Assembly: GCA_024743215.1 (NCBI GenBank)
Contig: JANSWZ010000002.1
Coordinates: 186,001-250,000 of the forward strand
Source: Alphaproteobacteria bacterium
GTDB lineage: Bacteria > Pseudomonadota > Alphaproteobacteria > Rhizobiales > GCA-2746425
DNA length: 64,000 bases
Direction: 5' to 3'
Numbering within the stretch: position 1 is the first letter of the stretch; each line of letters begins with the position of its first letter. The notes below the pieces were generated by a model. It ran no database searches, was not told the DNA's origin, and saw only the letters and a list, made by a program, of their open reading frames with translations. Positions 35,414-42,758 of this stretch are shown here, one piece after another. The position numbers and the translations under genes are program-made.

Positions 35414-36193
35414 CTATTTATCCTGAAGGATGCCCCACCGGCGCACGGTCATGGTTTCCAGTTTGCGGAACAGGAAACGGTCCATCACGAGCCAGATGAC
35501 GCCCACGATAATCATACCCAATATGACCGTCTCGGTCTGATACCATTGCACGGCATCCAGGGTCATGTAGCCAAGCCCCGTGGTTCCAGCGATGAGTTCT
35601 GCTCCAATCAGCGCGCGCCAGCCAAATGCCATGGATGAGCGAAAGCCAACAATCAACTGCACAAAGGCACCGGGTATGATGACTGTTTTCAGAATGTCAA
35701 ACCGGCTTGCTCCCAGGGAGAGGACGGCTCGGTAATAGGCCTGCGGTATGGATTCAACGCCGATCACCGTGTTGTAGAGATTTGAGAAGAAAATAATGTT
35801 GGCAATCACGAAGATGATGGCCCCATCGCCAATGCCAAACCATAAAACGGCCAGCGGAATCCAGGCGATGCCTGCAATCGACTGGAGGAATGTCAGCAAG
35901 GGCAACAGAAAATCAGACGCATGTCTGTTGACGCCAATGGCGATGCCAATTGGGACTGCCAGCAGATTTCCCACAATAAATCCAAGCGCCAGCCGATAAA
36001 GACTTACCAGAATATGTTGCAACAGCGATCCATCGCCGGTGAGTTCAATTGCTTTGGTCCAGACAAGCTGCGGTGATGGCAGCTTGTAAGCTGGCACAGA
36101 CAGCAGTGAAGGCAGCACTGTCCACAATATCAAAATGCCGATAAAGGGCGTCGCGGCGAGCAAATATGGCCTGAGTTTGAGAGTTTTCATCAT
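35414..36193 (-). CDS. Nitrate/sulfonate/taurine-type ABC transporter permease (second of pair)
   Basis: Start at the ATG at 36193 (ATGATG, overlapping the upstream stop by 4 bp); 36232 is the longest frame. About 259 residues with six membrane helices and the EAA loop YYRAVLSLGASRFDILKTVIIPGAFVQLIVG. A following segment FRSSMAFGWRALIGAELIAGTTGLGYM is typical of SsuC/TauC-like permeases. It is the last gene of the third ABC operon. Confidence 0.9.
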   Translation of the reverse strand: MMKTLKLRPYLLAATPFIGILILWTVLPSLLSVPAYKLPSPQLVWTKAIELTGDGSLLQHILVSLYRLALGFIVGNLLAVPIGIAIGVNRHASDFLLPLLTFLQSIAGIAWIPLAVLWFGIGDGAIIFVIANIIFFSNLYNTVIGVESIPQAYYRAVLSLGASRFDILKTVIIPGAFVQLIVGFRSSMAFGWRALIGAELIAGTTGLGYMTLDAVQWYQTETVILGMIIVGVIWLVMDRFLFRKLETMTVRRWGILQDK

Positions 36194-37017
36194 TGGACCT
36201 CGCGCTGCTCGGCCGTTGTGACCAAGCCCCATTTTTGAATGGTGGCGCGCTCAAAGGGGCGCAGATAGGCCAGTTCGATAATCAGCCACAACAGCCCCAT
36301 GATAATCATGCCTACAATGGTTCTGTCGGTCTGCTTGTTGGCCGCACCATCGAAAATCAGAAAGCCGATACCTGATGTGGCGGCAATGGCTTCAGCAATG
36401 ATGAGGCCACGGAATGCAAAGCCGGCACCAATGCGAAAACCGGTTACAATGCTTGGCAAAACACCGGGCAGAATAACTTCTCTGAGGATCTGCCAGCGGG
36501 TAGCGCCAAGTGATCGGGCCGCATTTACATAGACGATTGGCAGCGTCTGAATACCGGCCAGAACATTGTAGAGAATGGGAAATGCGACCACGAAGATCAG
36601 CAACGTCAATATGGTCGTGATGCCATAGCCAAACCAGATGACGAAGACGGGCAGCCAGGCCGATTCAACAATTGCATAAAAGAACCCGACCAAGGGTGCG
36701 AAAACCGCGGCAATGGCCTTGTTCAGGCCAAGTGCAAGCGCAACGCCAATGCCCACAAGTGAGCCAAGAAAGACGCCGACCACATAGCGGTAGAGACTGT
36801 CCAGAAGATAGACCTCCAGAATGCCCTTATGCATCATATCCCGAAATGCGTTGTAGACATCGACTGGCGCCGGGAAGAAATAGGAACTGACTCCGGACAC
36901 GCTGGCACCGATCTGCCAGGCAATGAACAACACAGCGATACCTGTGATCCCTTTGGCGGCCTTGATGCCACGCTTGGCGAATTGCCCATGTAAGAATGGC
37001 TTATTCACTGGCATCAC
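36190..37017 (-). CDS. Nitrate/sulfonate/taurine-type ABC transporter permease (first of pair)
   Basis: A 275-residue six-helix permease with the EAA loop YVNAARSLGATRWQILREVILPGVLPSIVTG and a following FRIGAGFAFRGLIIAEAIAATSGIGFL segment. The N-terminal 20 residues are basic and cytosolic. It overlaps the small membrane protein gene by 17 bp and the second permease by 4 bp. The two permeases in this operon are only distantly alike, suggesting a heterodimer. Confidence 0.9.
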   Translation of the reverse strand: MMPVNKPFLHGQFAKRGIKAAKGITGIAVLFIAWQIGASVSGVSSYFFPAPVDVYNAFRDMMHKGILEVYLLDSLYRYVVGVFLGSLVGIGVALALGLNKAIAAVFAPLVGFFYAIVESAWLPVFVIWFGYGITTILTLLIFVVAFPILYNVLAGIQTLPIVYVNAARSLGATRWQILREVILPGVLPSIVTGFRIGAGFAFRGLIIAEAIAATSGIGFLIFDGAANKQTDRTIVGMIIMGLLWLIIELAYLRPFERATIQKWGLVTTAEQREVQ

Positions 37018-37348
37018 CCTGCTCTTCTTCCCAGGGGGAAATGGACGAGATCCATGGTTTATTGGCCAGAGCCTTCAAATTATCCGTTGTGACATCGCGA
37101 AGATATACATTCATATCGTCTACCCGCATCAATCTGCCGGTCGCTTGCAAACGGGTCATGTGAAAGGATTCCGGTTCAAAGTCGAGGCTTGCGATGATGG
37201 CGTATTTTCCATCTGGTTCTGTCTTGAGACCATCGAGTTTCTGATCGCCCATTGACGCGCGATGTTGTGAAATGAAGAGCACGCCAAGCAGGATCAACGA
37301 CGTTGTCAGGATTGGCGGTTTCAGCAGCAGTCGCATCCAGCTCATCAA
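37001..37348 (-). CDS. Small membrane-anchored protein inside ABC operon, unknown function
   Basis: A 115-residue protein that I do not recognise. Residues about 8-26 form a single hydrophobic helix (signal anchor), followed by an exported or cytosolic domain with the alternating pattern FHMTRLQATGRLMRV-DDMNVYLRDVTTDNLKALANKPWISSI, which reads as beta-alpha-beta-beta-alpha-beta, a ferredoxin-like plait. The C-terminus is acidic. The gene overlaps the ATPase stop by 4 bp and the permease start by 17 bp, so it is translated as part of the transporter. An accessory or regulatory transporter subunit is an inference. Confidence 0.75.
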   Translation of the reverse strand: MMSWMRLLLKPPILTTSLILLGVLFISQHRASMGDQKLDGLKTEPDGKYAIIASLDFEPESFHMTRLQATGRLMRVDDMNVYLRDVTTDNLKALANKPWISSISPWEEEQGDASE

Positions 37349-38136
37349 GCTGCATCCTGTCGGACCAGCCGCGTGATTTCGTCACGCAATGCCTGGAAAC
37401 GTGGGTTTGAATTCAGTGACGACAGATCGCGATCTTTGCGTTCAATATCGATATCGACCATTGCCTTGATCTCGCCCGGCCCAGATGACAGAACCATAAC
37501 CCGGTCGCCGAGGAATATGGCTTCTTCCACACTGTGGGTAACGAAGAAAACGGTTACTTCGGTCTGCTGCCAGATGCGGACCAGTTCTTCCTGCAGTGTC
37601 ATGCGGGTTTGCGCATCTACTGCCGCAAAGGGCTCATCCATCAGCATCACTTCCGGTTGGTTGGCCAATGTGCGGGCCACGGCTGCACGCTGACGCATGC
37701 CGCCGGAGAGTTGATGGGGATATTTGGCTTCCGCGTCGGCCAGACCGCACAGAGCCAGATGCTCGCGGGCAATCTTGTCGCGCTCTGCCTTTGACATGCC
37801 TCTGAATTTCAGGCCCAGACCGACATTGTCCAATACGGTTTTCCACGGCAGCAATGCGTAATCCTGAAACACCACCCCGCGATCAGCACCCGGTCCTTCG
37901 ATCTGCTTGCCATTCAGCTTTATGGAGCCGCCCTGCGGGGTCAGAAACCCAGCAATTGCTGCCAACAGCGAGGATTTTCCGCATCCACTGGGTCCCACGA
38001 CAACCAGAAACTCATTGGCGCTTACCTCCAATGTGACATCCTTGACGGCCAGATGCGGCTCGGCAAAATCTTGATTGGTGTAAGCGATGGACGCGTTATC
38101 GACCGATATTTTGGGGAGTTCTTTATTCACAATCAC
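37345..38136 (-). CDS. Nitrate/sulfonate/taurine-type ABC transporter ATP-binding protein
   Basis: A 263-residue ABC ATPase with Walker A GPSGCGKSS, Q-loop VFQDYALLPWKTVLDNV, signature LSGGMRQR, Walker B VMLMDEPFAAVD and H-loop FFVTHSVEEA. SsuB/TauB type. It lies 58 bp downstream of the binding-protein gene and is coupled by 4 bp to the small membrane protein. Confidence 0.93.
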   Translation of the reverse strand: MIVNKELPKISVDNASIAYTNQDFAEPHLAVKDVTLEVSANEFLVVVGPSGCGKSSLLAAIAGFLTPQGGSIKLNGKQIEGPGADRGVVFQDYALLPWKTVLDNVGLGLKFRGMSKAERDKIAREHLALCGLADAEAKYPHQLSGGMRQRAAVARTLANQPEVMLMDEPFAAVDAQTRMTLQEELVRIWQQTEVTVFFVTHSVEEAIFLGDRVMVLSSGPGEIKAMVDIDIERKDRDLSSLNSNPRFQALRDEITRLVRQDAA

Positions 38137-38194
38137 ATGTCTTTGCTGTGGCAGATGAAAGCCGGGCCGTCATAGGAACGGCCCGACCTTTCTG

Positions 38195-39226
38195 CTAGTT
38201 TTTCAAATCGTCGGTGATTGGCTTCAGATCATCAAAGAATTCCGGAGCCTGCTCCATGGCAAAATTGATGAACTGATGATCGACCACTTCGTCCAGATCA
38301 ATTTCATCACGAAGCTTGCCGGCAGCTTTCAGACCGGGAATGGTTTTTTCCCGATACATGTCAACAGTGTAACGAGACATACGCGGGTCATTCAGACCAT
38401 TACGCATGGCAGACTTCATGACATTGGCATCCTTGATGTTGATCCAACGCAGGCTCACTTCGGCGGCTTCATCAAGGTTCTCACGAACCCATTGTGACGC
38501 TTCAGAGAATGCCAACATGAAGCGGCGGAGTTGCTCGGCCTTTTCGTTGACAACAGCTCTGGTTGTCAGAACAGTACCCGGATCGTAACAGGACTCGCAC
38601 TGACCAGCGATCAGCTGCTTGGCGCCTTCAACATTGACAACGCTTGTGGACAGCCAAGGTTCCCAGACGGAAATCGCATCGACATCACCGTTCAAAAGCG
38701 CGGTTGGCAGTTCAGGTGGCTTGACGTTGATCAACTCAACATCATCACCAGTCAGGCCAGATTGAGCGAGCAAGCCCAGGACGTAGCCTTCTGCGCCAGT
38801 GCCACGCGGCAATCCGATGCGTTTGCCCTTCAAATCTTCGATGGAATTGATACCGGCTGCAGAGGCAATGCCGACATTGTCGACATAATTGTCCTTCAGC
38901 GCATCACCATGAAGATGACCAATCAGCACCAACGGAAAGCCGTTTGATGCACCCGACAGGAACGGAATTGATCCCATTGTGTTGACATCATGCGCCCCGG
39001 CCAGCAAGCCGTTGATCATTTCAACACCGGTTTGAAACATCACGATTTCTGCATCAAGACCATGTTTTTCAAACAGGCCCTGCTCTACTGCCACAAAAAT
39101 TGGTGCATGCAGTGTTCCACCTGCTGCGGCAATTTTCAGCTTCAGAGTGTCCTGCGCAGTTGCGGCCCCTCCGCCGAGCAACAACGCCACCATGGCGAAG
39201 CGCATTAATTTGAGTATCATATTCAT
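38195..39226 (-). CDS. Nitrate/sulfonate/taurine-type ABC transporter substrate-binding protein
   Basis: A 343-residue periplasmic binding protein with a Sec signal peptide (1-24, ending ATAQD). Lobe 1 shows LKIAAAGGTLHAPIFVAVEQGLFEKHGLDAEIV and the hinge region DLKGKRIGLPRGTGAEGYVL. One pair of Cys, in GQCESCYDPG (around 205-208), is unusual for this family and could bind a metal or form a disulfide. It is the first gene of the third ABC operon. Its ligand is unknown, but the family favours small anions, sulfonates, amino-sulfonates and heterocycles. Confidence 0.88.
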   Translation of the reverse strand: MNMILKLMRFAMVALLLGGGAATAQDTLKLKIAAAGGTLHAPIFVAVEQGLFEKHGLDAEIVMFQTGVEMINGLLAGAHDVNTMGSIPFLSGASNGFPLVLIGHLHGDALKDNYVDNVGIASAAGINSIEDLKGKRIGLPRGTGAEGYVLGLLAQSGLTGDDVELINVKPPELPTALLNGDVDAISVWEPWLSTSVVNVEGAKQLIAGQCESCYDPGTVLTTRAVVNEKAEQLRRFMLAFSEASQWVRENLDEAAEVSLRWINIKDANVMKSAMRNGLNDPRMSRYTVDMYREKTIPGLKAAGKLRDEIDLDEVVDHQFINFAMEQAPEFFDDLKPITDDLKN

Positions 39227-39351
39227 AGTTTCCTCCTCTTTATTTGGGTGTCAGTCTGTCTGTGTCGGCCTGGTTCCAGAACTTCTGTTGGCAGGATATC
39301 CATGGCCAGCAATGCTGTTTTCGGGAATGTTTCGGGGATGGATTGCGTTTA

Positions 39352-39996
39352 TCAGGCCAGCCCCGGTTCTTTTCCAAGTGCTCTGGCTTCCGAGATACAA
39401 AGATGCTCATTCAGGGCAGCTGCTGCAGCCGCGCGGTCATCTACAATCAAGGCATCCAGTATTTTCAAATGCTCCTGCATGGCCGGTAAAACGCGTGAGG
39501 CAATGAAGCGGCGATTCAGGCGAACCATGCGCACCTTATCGCTGTTCCGACCATGTATCTGGGTCAGCAGATCATTCCCGATGGCGGCTATCAGTCCGTC
39601 ATGGAAGGCCCAATCGGCTTTGTAGGCATCTTGCAGCAGGATCTCGTCAATATTGGTTTCTGCCCTCACGGCAACGCTTTTTGTCCAGTTGCGGATTTCC
39701 TGCAATTCCGGCCAGCCATTGTCTTTGAGCTCATAACAAGCCTGCACTTCCAGGAACCGGCGCACCTGAAATGCGTTGGTGATAAAATCCCGGTCGACCT
39801 TGGCGATGCGAACACCCTTTTTGGGAAGCAACTCAACCAGACCTTCGCTTTCAAGCTGCCGCAAGGCGTCGCGTAAGGGACTGATTGAGACGTTCAATCC
39901 ATCACATAATTCCTGAATCGATAGAAACTGTCCGGGATGCAATTGCTCGGCAAACAGTGATTCCTTGAAGGCTGCATAGGCGTTTTCGCGAAGCAA
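39352..39996 (-). CDS. GntR-family regulator with FCD domain
   Basis: I choose TTG at 39996 (214 residues), with GGAGAGGA seven bases upstream; the frame extends to 40101, but that would put a promoter palindrome inside the gene. Residues 1-65 form a GntR winged helix (LSIQELCDGLNVSISPLRDALRQLESEGLVELLPKKGVRIA), and about 75-205 an FCD ligand-binding domain with the metal-binding pattern DWAFHDGLI, and EHLKILDAL. Divergent GntR regulators next to uptake operons commonly control them; here it lies upstream of the ABC operon in the same direction, 125 bp from the binding-protein start. Effector unknown. Confidence 0.85.
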   Translation of the reverse strand: MLRENAYAAFKESLFAEQLHPGQFLSIQELCDGLNVSISPLRDALRQLESEGLVELLPKKGVRIAKVDRDFITNAFQVRRFLEVQACYELKDNGWPELQEIRNWTKSVAVRAETNIDEILLQDAYKADWAFHDGLIAAIGNDLLTQIHGRNSDKVRMVRLNRRFIASRVLPAMQEHLKILDALIVDDRAAAAAALNEHLCISEARALGKEPGLA

Positions 39997-40024
39997 ATTC
40001 AGGTCCTCTCCCAATAAAATTTCT

Positions 40025-40038
40025 TGTAAAATTTTACA
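40025..40038. promoter_or_regulatory. 14-bp perfect palindrome upstream of GntR gene
   Basis: TGTAAAATTTTACA is a perfect 14-bp palindrome lying 29-42 bp upstream of the chosen TTG start of the GntR gene. FCD-type regulators bind short palindromes of this form, so autoregulation is likely. Its position argues against the longer start codon at 40101. Confidence 0.6.
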
Positions 40039-40195
40039 TGAAATATCAAAGCGTATGGAATGAGTCAATGCCCGACCTTCCGACTTGCTCCGGTCTGCCA
40101 CCCGATTTTAGCGCGGGTGTTTTTTTGAAATACATCCCCTGGCTTATCTGCCGGCATCTAAGCCATGGTTTAAAACTGCTGTTGAAATCTTCCGC

Positions 40196-40241
40196 TTGAC
40201 TCATTTGTCGGCCCTCCTGTTAAATAGAACAAAATAGGAAC
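40196..40241 (+). promoter_or_regulatory. SOS promoter with LexA box for imuA-imuB-dnaE2
   Basis: A -35 TTGACT (40196-40201) and -10 TTAAAT (40220-40225) are 18 bp apart. Immediately downstream lies GAAC-AAAATAG-GAAC (40227-40241), matching the alphaproteobacterial LexA motif GTTC-N7-GTTC read on the other strand. LexA bound here would cover the transcription start. The translation start is 6 bp further. Confidence 0.85.
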
Positions 40242-40246
40242 ATTTA

Positions 40247-41227
40247 GTGAGGGCGATTTTGCGTAACGCAACGGCAACAGCGTTGATTGATCATTTGCAT
40301 ACGCAGGATCAAATGCGCGTTCAGGATGGTTTTCAGACAAAAGTCGGGACCAGTTTACCCGCTGCGCTGAATGCACAGCTGGTCCCTGCCAGCCGCTTGC
40401 TGCCCAACAGCCAGACTGTTGCAGAAGATGAATTGTCAGCCTTTTTTGACGCTGGCCTGCCGCCCGGCAGCCTGCATGAAATACGCTGCGCGCACAGCCG
40501 TGATGCGGGGGCTTTGGCAGGGTTTGCAATGGCCTTGTTGAGCCGGATGAACCAACACGCGGCGAAACCGGTTTTATGGATATCGGCACCTTTTGCCGAT
40601 ACCAGCAATATGAGTCTGTTCCCGCAAGGTCTTGCCAATCTGGGCTTTGATCCTGACCGCCTTGTCATTGTCACACCACTCAGTGTGAAACACGCTTTAT
40701 GGGCGGCAGACGAGGCTGCCAAATGTACCGATCTGGCGGCTGTCATCCTGCATATTCAGGGCCATCCCAGAACATTTGATATGACCGCGACGCGGCGTTT
40801 GAACCTGCGGGCCAGTGAAAGCGGAACCAGCGTTCTTATTCTGCGACAGAGCAGCGAAGAGGAAGCCAATGCAGTCATAACACGGTGGTGCATCAAGCCA
40901 CGCCTGTCCTGCCAGTTAGACATGCATGGCAGCCCGAAGCCCGATGCAGGCATTGGTCATACCGCATTTTTCGCTCATCTGGAGCGCAACCGACAAGGGG
41001 CGACCGGAGCTGCCTCTGCCACATGGAACCACCAAATTCGAGGCTTTTGCCATGTCCGACACAAAGATCATATCCACGAACAATCAGGGGCACAATCAAG
41101 CCGCCAGTCAGGGCAAGGGACAGCGCTTCCTCAGCATCGCCTTCCCCTATCTGCCAACAGATCGGATCAGCCGTCAGATATGGGGAAAATCGTGGCGCTT
41201 CCAACAAAACTGGAACGGGCAGGCTGA
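40247..41227 (+). CDS. imuA: ImuA, mutasome accessory protein (RecA/SulA-like)
   Basis: A 326-residue frame starting at GTG 40247, with AGGA seven bases upstream. Residues about 50-235 are ImuA-like: VPASRLLPNSQTVAEDELSAFFDAGLPPGSLHEI and a RecA-like core with PVLWISAP and LFPQGLANLGFDPDRLVIVTPLS. ImuA recruits the ImuB-DnaE2 translesion polymerase during SOS. The last 58 residues overlap the imuB start region in another frame by 176 bp, and their sequence shows no family conservation, so the original stop seems lost or bypassed. The SOS box directly upstream supports DNA-damage induction. Confidence 0.85.
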   Translation: MRAILRNATATALIDHLHTQDQMRVQDGFQTKVGTSLPAALNAQLVPASRLLPNSQTVAEDELSAFFDAGLPPGSLHEIRCAHSRDAGALAGFAMALLSRMNQHAAKPVLWISAPFADTSNMSLFPQGLANLGFDPDRLVIVTPLSVKHALWAADEAAKCTDLAAVILHIQGHPRTFDMTATRRLNLRASESGTSVLILRQSSEEEANAVITRWCIKPRLSCQLDMHGSPKPDAGIGHTAFFAHLERNRQGATGAASATWNHQIRGFCHVRHKDHIHEQSGAQSSRQSGQGTALPQHRLPLSANRSDQPSDMGKIVALPTKLERAG

Positions 41228-42758
41228 CTGCCCGCCCCTTGCCGTCATCGCTTCCATTAAAAGTGCCTTGCGCCTGTCCGCGTTAAACCAGACAGCCAGA
41301 CAAGCCGGATTGCATAAAGATCAGACCCTGACAGATGCACGGGCCATTTTGCCAAAGCTGGACTGTCATGAATCCGATGATGCGGCCGATGCCGCGCTTC
41401 TGGAAGCCATTGCTGACTGGTGCGAGCGCTACACACCGCTGTTGTCCATCGACACGATCAATGGCCTGCCCGGCCTGATGCTGGACATCACCGGCTGTGC
41501 GCATCTGTTCAAAGGCGAGGAGACGTTGCGTCTGGATATGATCTCCAGCCTGAATGCCCAGGGTTTTGTCACCAACATTGCCATTGCCTCCACACCGGGG
41601 GCTGCCTGGGGCATTGCCCGCTACGGGAACGTAGGCGATAGCCGTATCGCGGCCCCCGGCACAGAGCGGGACCACGTCGCGCCCCTGCCCCTTGAGGCCC
41701 TGCGCATGGACCCGAAAACTGTTGAGGAACTGAAGCAGGTCGGGTTGAAAACCGTTGGCTGCATCATGGATTTGCCACGCGGGCCGCTATCGCTGCGGTT
41801 TGGCAGGCACTTGCTGCGCAGGCTTGATCAGGCGCTTGGCCGCGAAGAGGAAACCATTTCACCGCGCATGGCTGTGGCAGAACTTGCATCTGAACGGCAA
41901 TTTGTTGATCCGATCTCGTTGCAGGATGATATCAGCCGCAGCATTTTATCGCTTGCGGGTAATCTGAAACCTGTTCTGGAAAAGCGCGCGCTTGGCGCAC
42001 GGGTTCTGGTCTTGAAGCTGTTCCGGGTGGATGGAGAGCGCCGCATGCTCAGCGTTGTCACAGCCAATCCGGAACGCGAGCCTGCCCATATTGAGCAGTT
42101 ATTTCAGGATCGGCTTGTCAGTTTGCACAGCCCTTTGGAAGCCGGTTTCGGATTTGATCTGGTCCGTCTGGAAATTGCCACATCGGAGCCCATGCTTGAT
42201 CAGCAGGCTGATTTTGTTGCCAAAGTACCGATGGAAGACAGCTATAACGCGCTCATCAACCGGCTTGGCGCGCGCCTTGGCACAGACCGGGTCCAGCATT
42301 TCACCATGAATGACAGCCATATTCCGGAGCGCAGCTTTGGGGTTCTGCCGTCCATTCGCAGGCCCAACCAAAAAGGCCAGCCAAGACATAGACATCAAAA
42401 CATGCGGGCACAGGCGGCGCTTTCCCTGACAGATGCGGAGGATATGGAAGAGCTGGATACGCAACTGACGCGGCCAATCCTGCTGCTGAACCAGCCTGAA
42501 CCTGTGGATGTGATTGCCGAGATACCTGAAGGCCTGCCGCAACGCTTTCGCTGGCGCAAAGTGCTGTATGAGGTTGCCGCCAGCGAAGGGCCGGAGCGGA
42601 TTGCCTGCGAGTGGTGGCGCGATGGCCGTCAGGCGCTGACGCGGGATTACTTCAAGACCGAAGACCGTGAAGGCCGGCGGTTCTGGCTGTTCCGTCAGGG
42701 ATTGTATGAGCGGGAAGCCGGACGCCCGCATTGGTATATGCACGGGCTGTTCCCGTGA
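41052..42758 (+). CDS. imuB: ImuB, catalytically inactive Y-family polymerase-like protein
   Basis: Start at the ATG at 41052 (568 residues); an upstream frame to 40926 lies in imuA. A Y-family fold is recognisable from FLSIAFPYLPTDRISRQIW, where active Y polymerases have metal-binding aspartates (DMDAF-like); the second acidic motif region reads SIDTINGLPGLMLDITGCAHLF. ImuB bridges DnaE2, ImuA and the beta clamp. The C-terminal WRDGRQALTRDYFKTEDREGRRFWLFRQGL is the conserved tail. It overlaps imuA by 176 bp and dnaE2 by 4 bp. Confidence 0.9.
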   Translation: MSDTKIISTNNQGHNQAASQGKGQRFLSIAFPYLPTDRISRQIWGKSWRFQQNWNGQADCPPLAVIASIKSALRLSALNQTARQAGLHKDQTLTDARAILPKLDCHESDDAADAALLEAIADWCERYTPLLSIDTINGLPGLMLDITGCAHLFKGEETLRLDMISSLNAQGFVTNIAIASTPGAAWGIARYGNVGDSRIAAPGTERDHVAPLPLEALRMDPKTVEELKQVGLKTVGCIMDLPRGPLSLRFGRHLLRRLDQALGREEETISPRMAVAELASERQFVDPISLQDDISRSILSLAGNLKPVLEKRALGARVLVLKLFRVDGERRMLSVVTANPEREPAHIEQLFQDRLVSLHSPLEAGFGFDLVRLEIATSEPMLDQQADFVAKVPMEDSYNALINRLGARLGTDRVQHFTMNDSHIPERSFGVLPSIRRPNQKGQPRHRHQNMRAQAALSLTDAEDMEELDTQLTRPILLLNQPEPVDVIAEIPEGLPQRFRWRKVLYEVAASEGPERIACEWWRDGRQALTRDYFKTEDREGRRFWLFRQGLYEREAGRPHWYMHGLFP

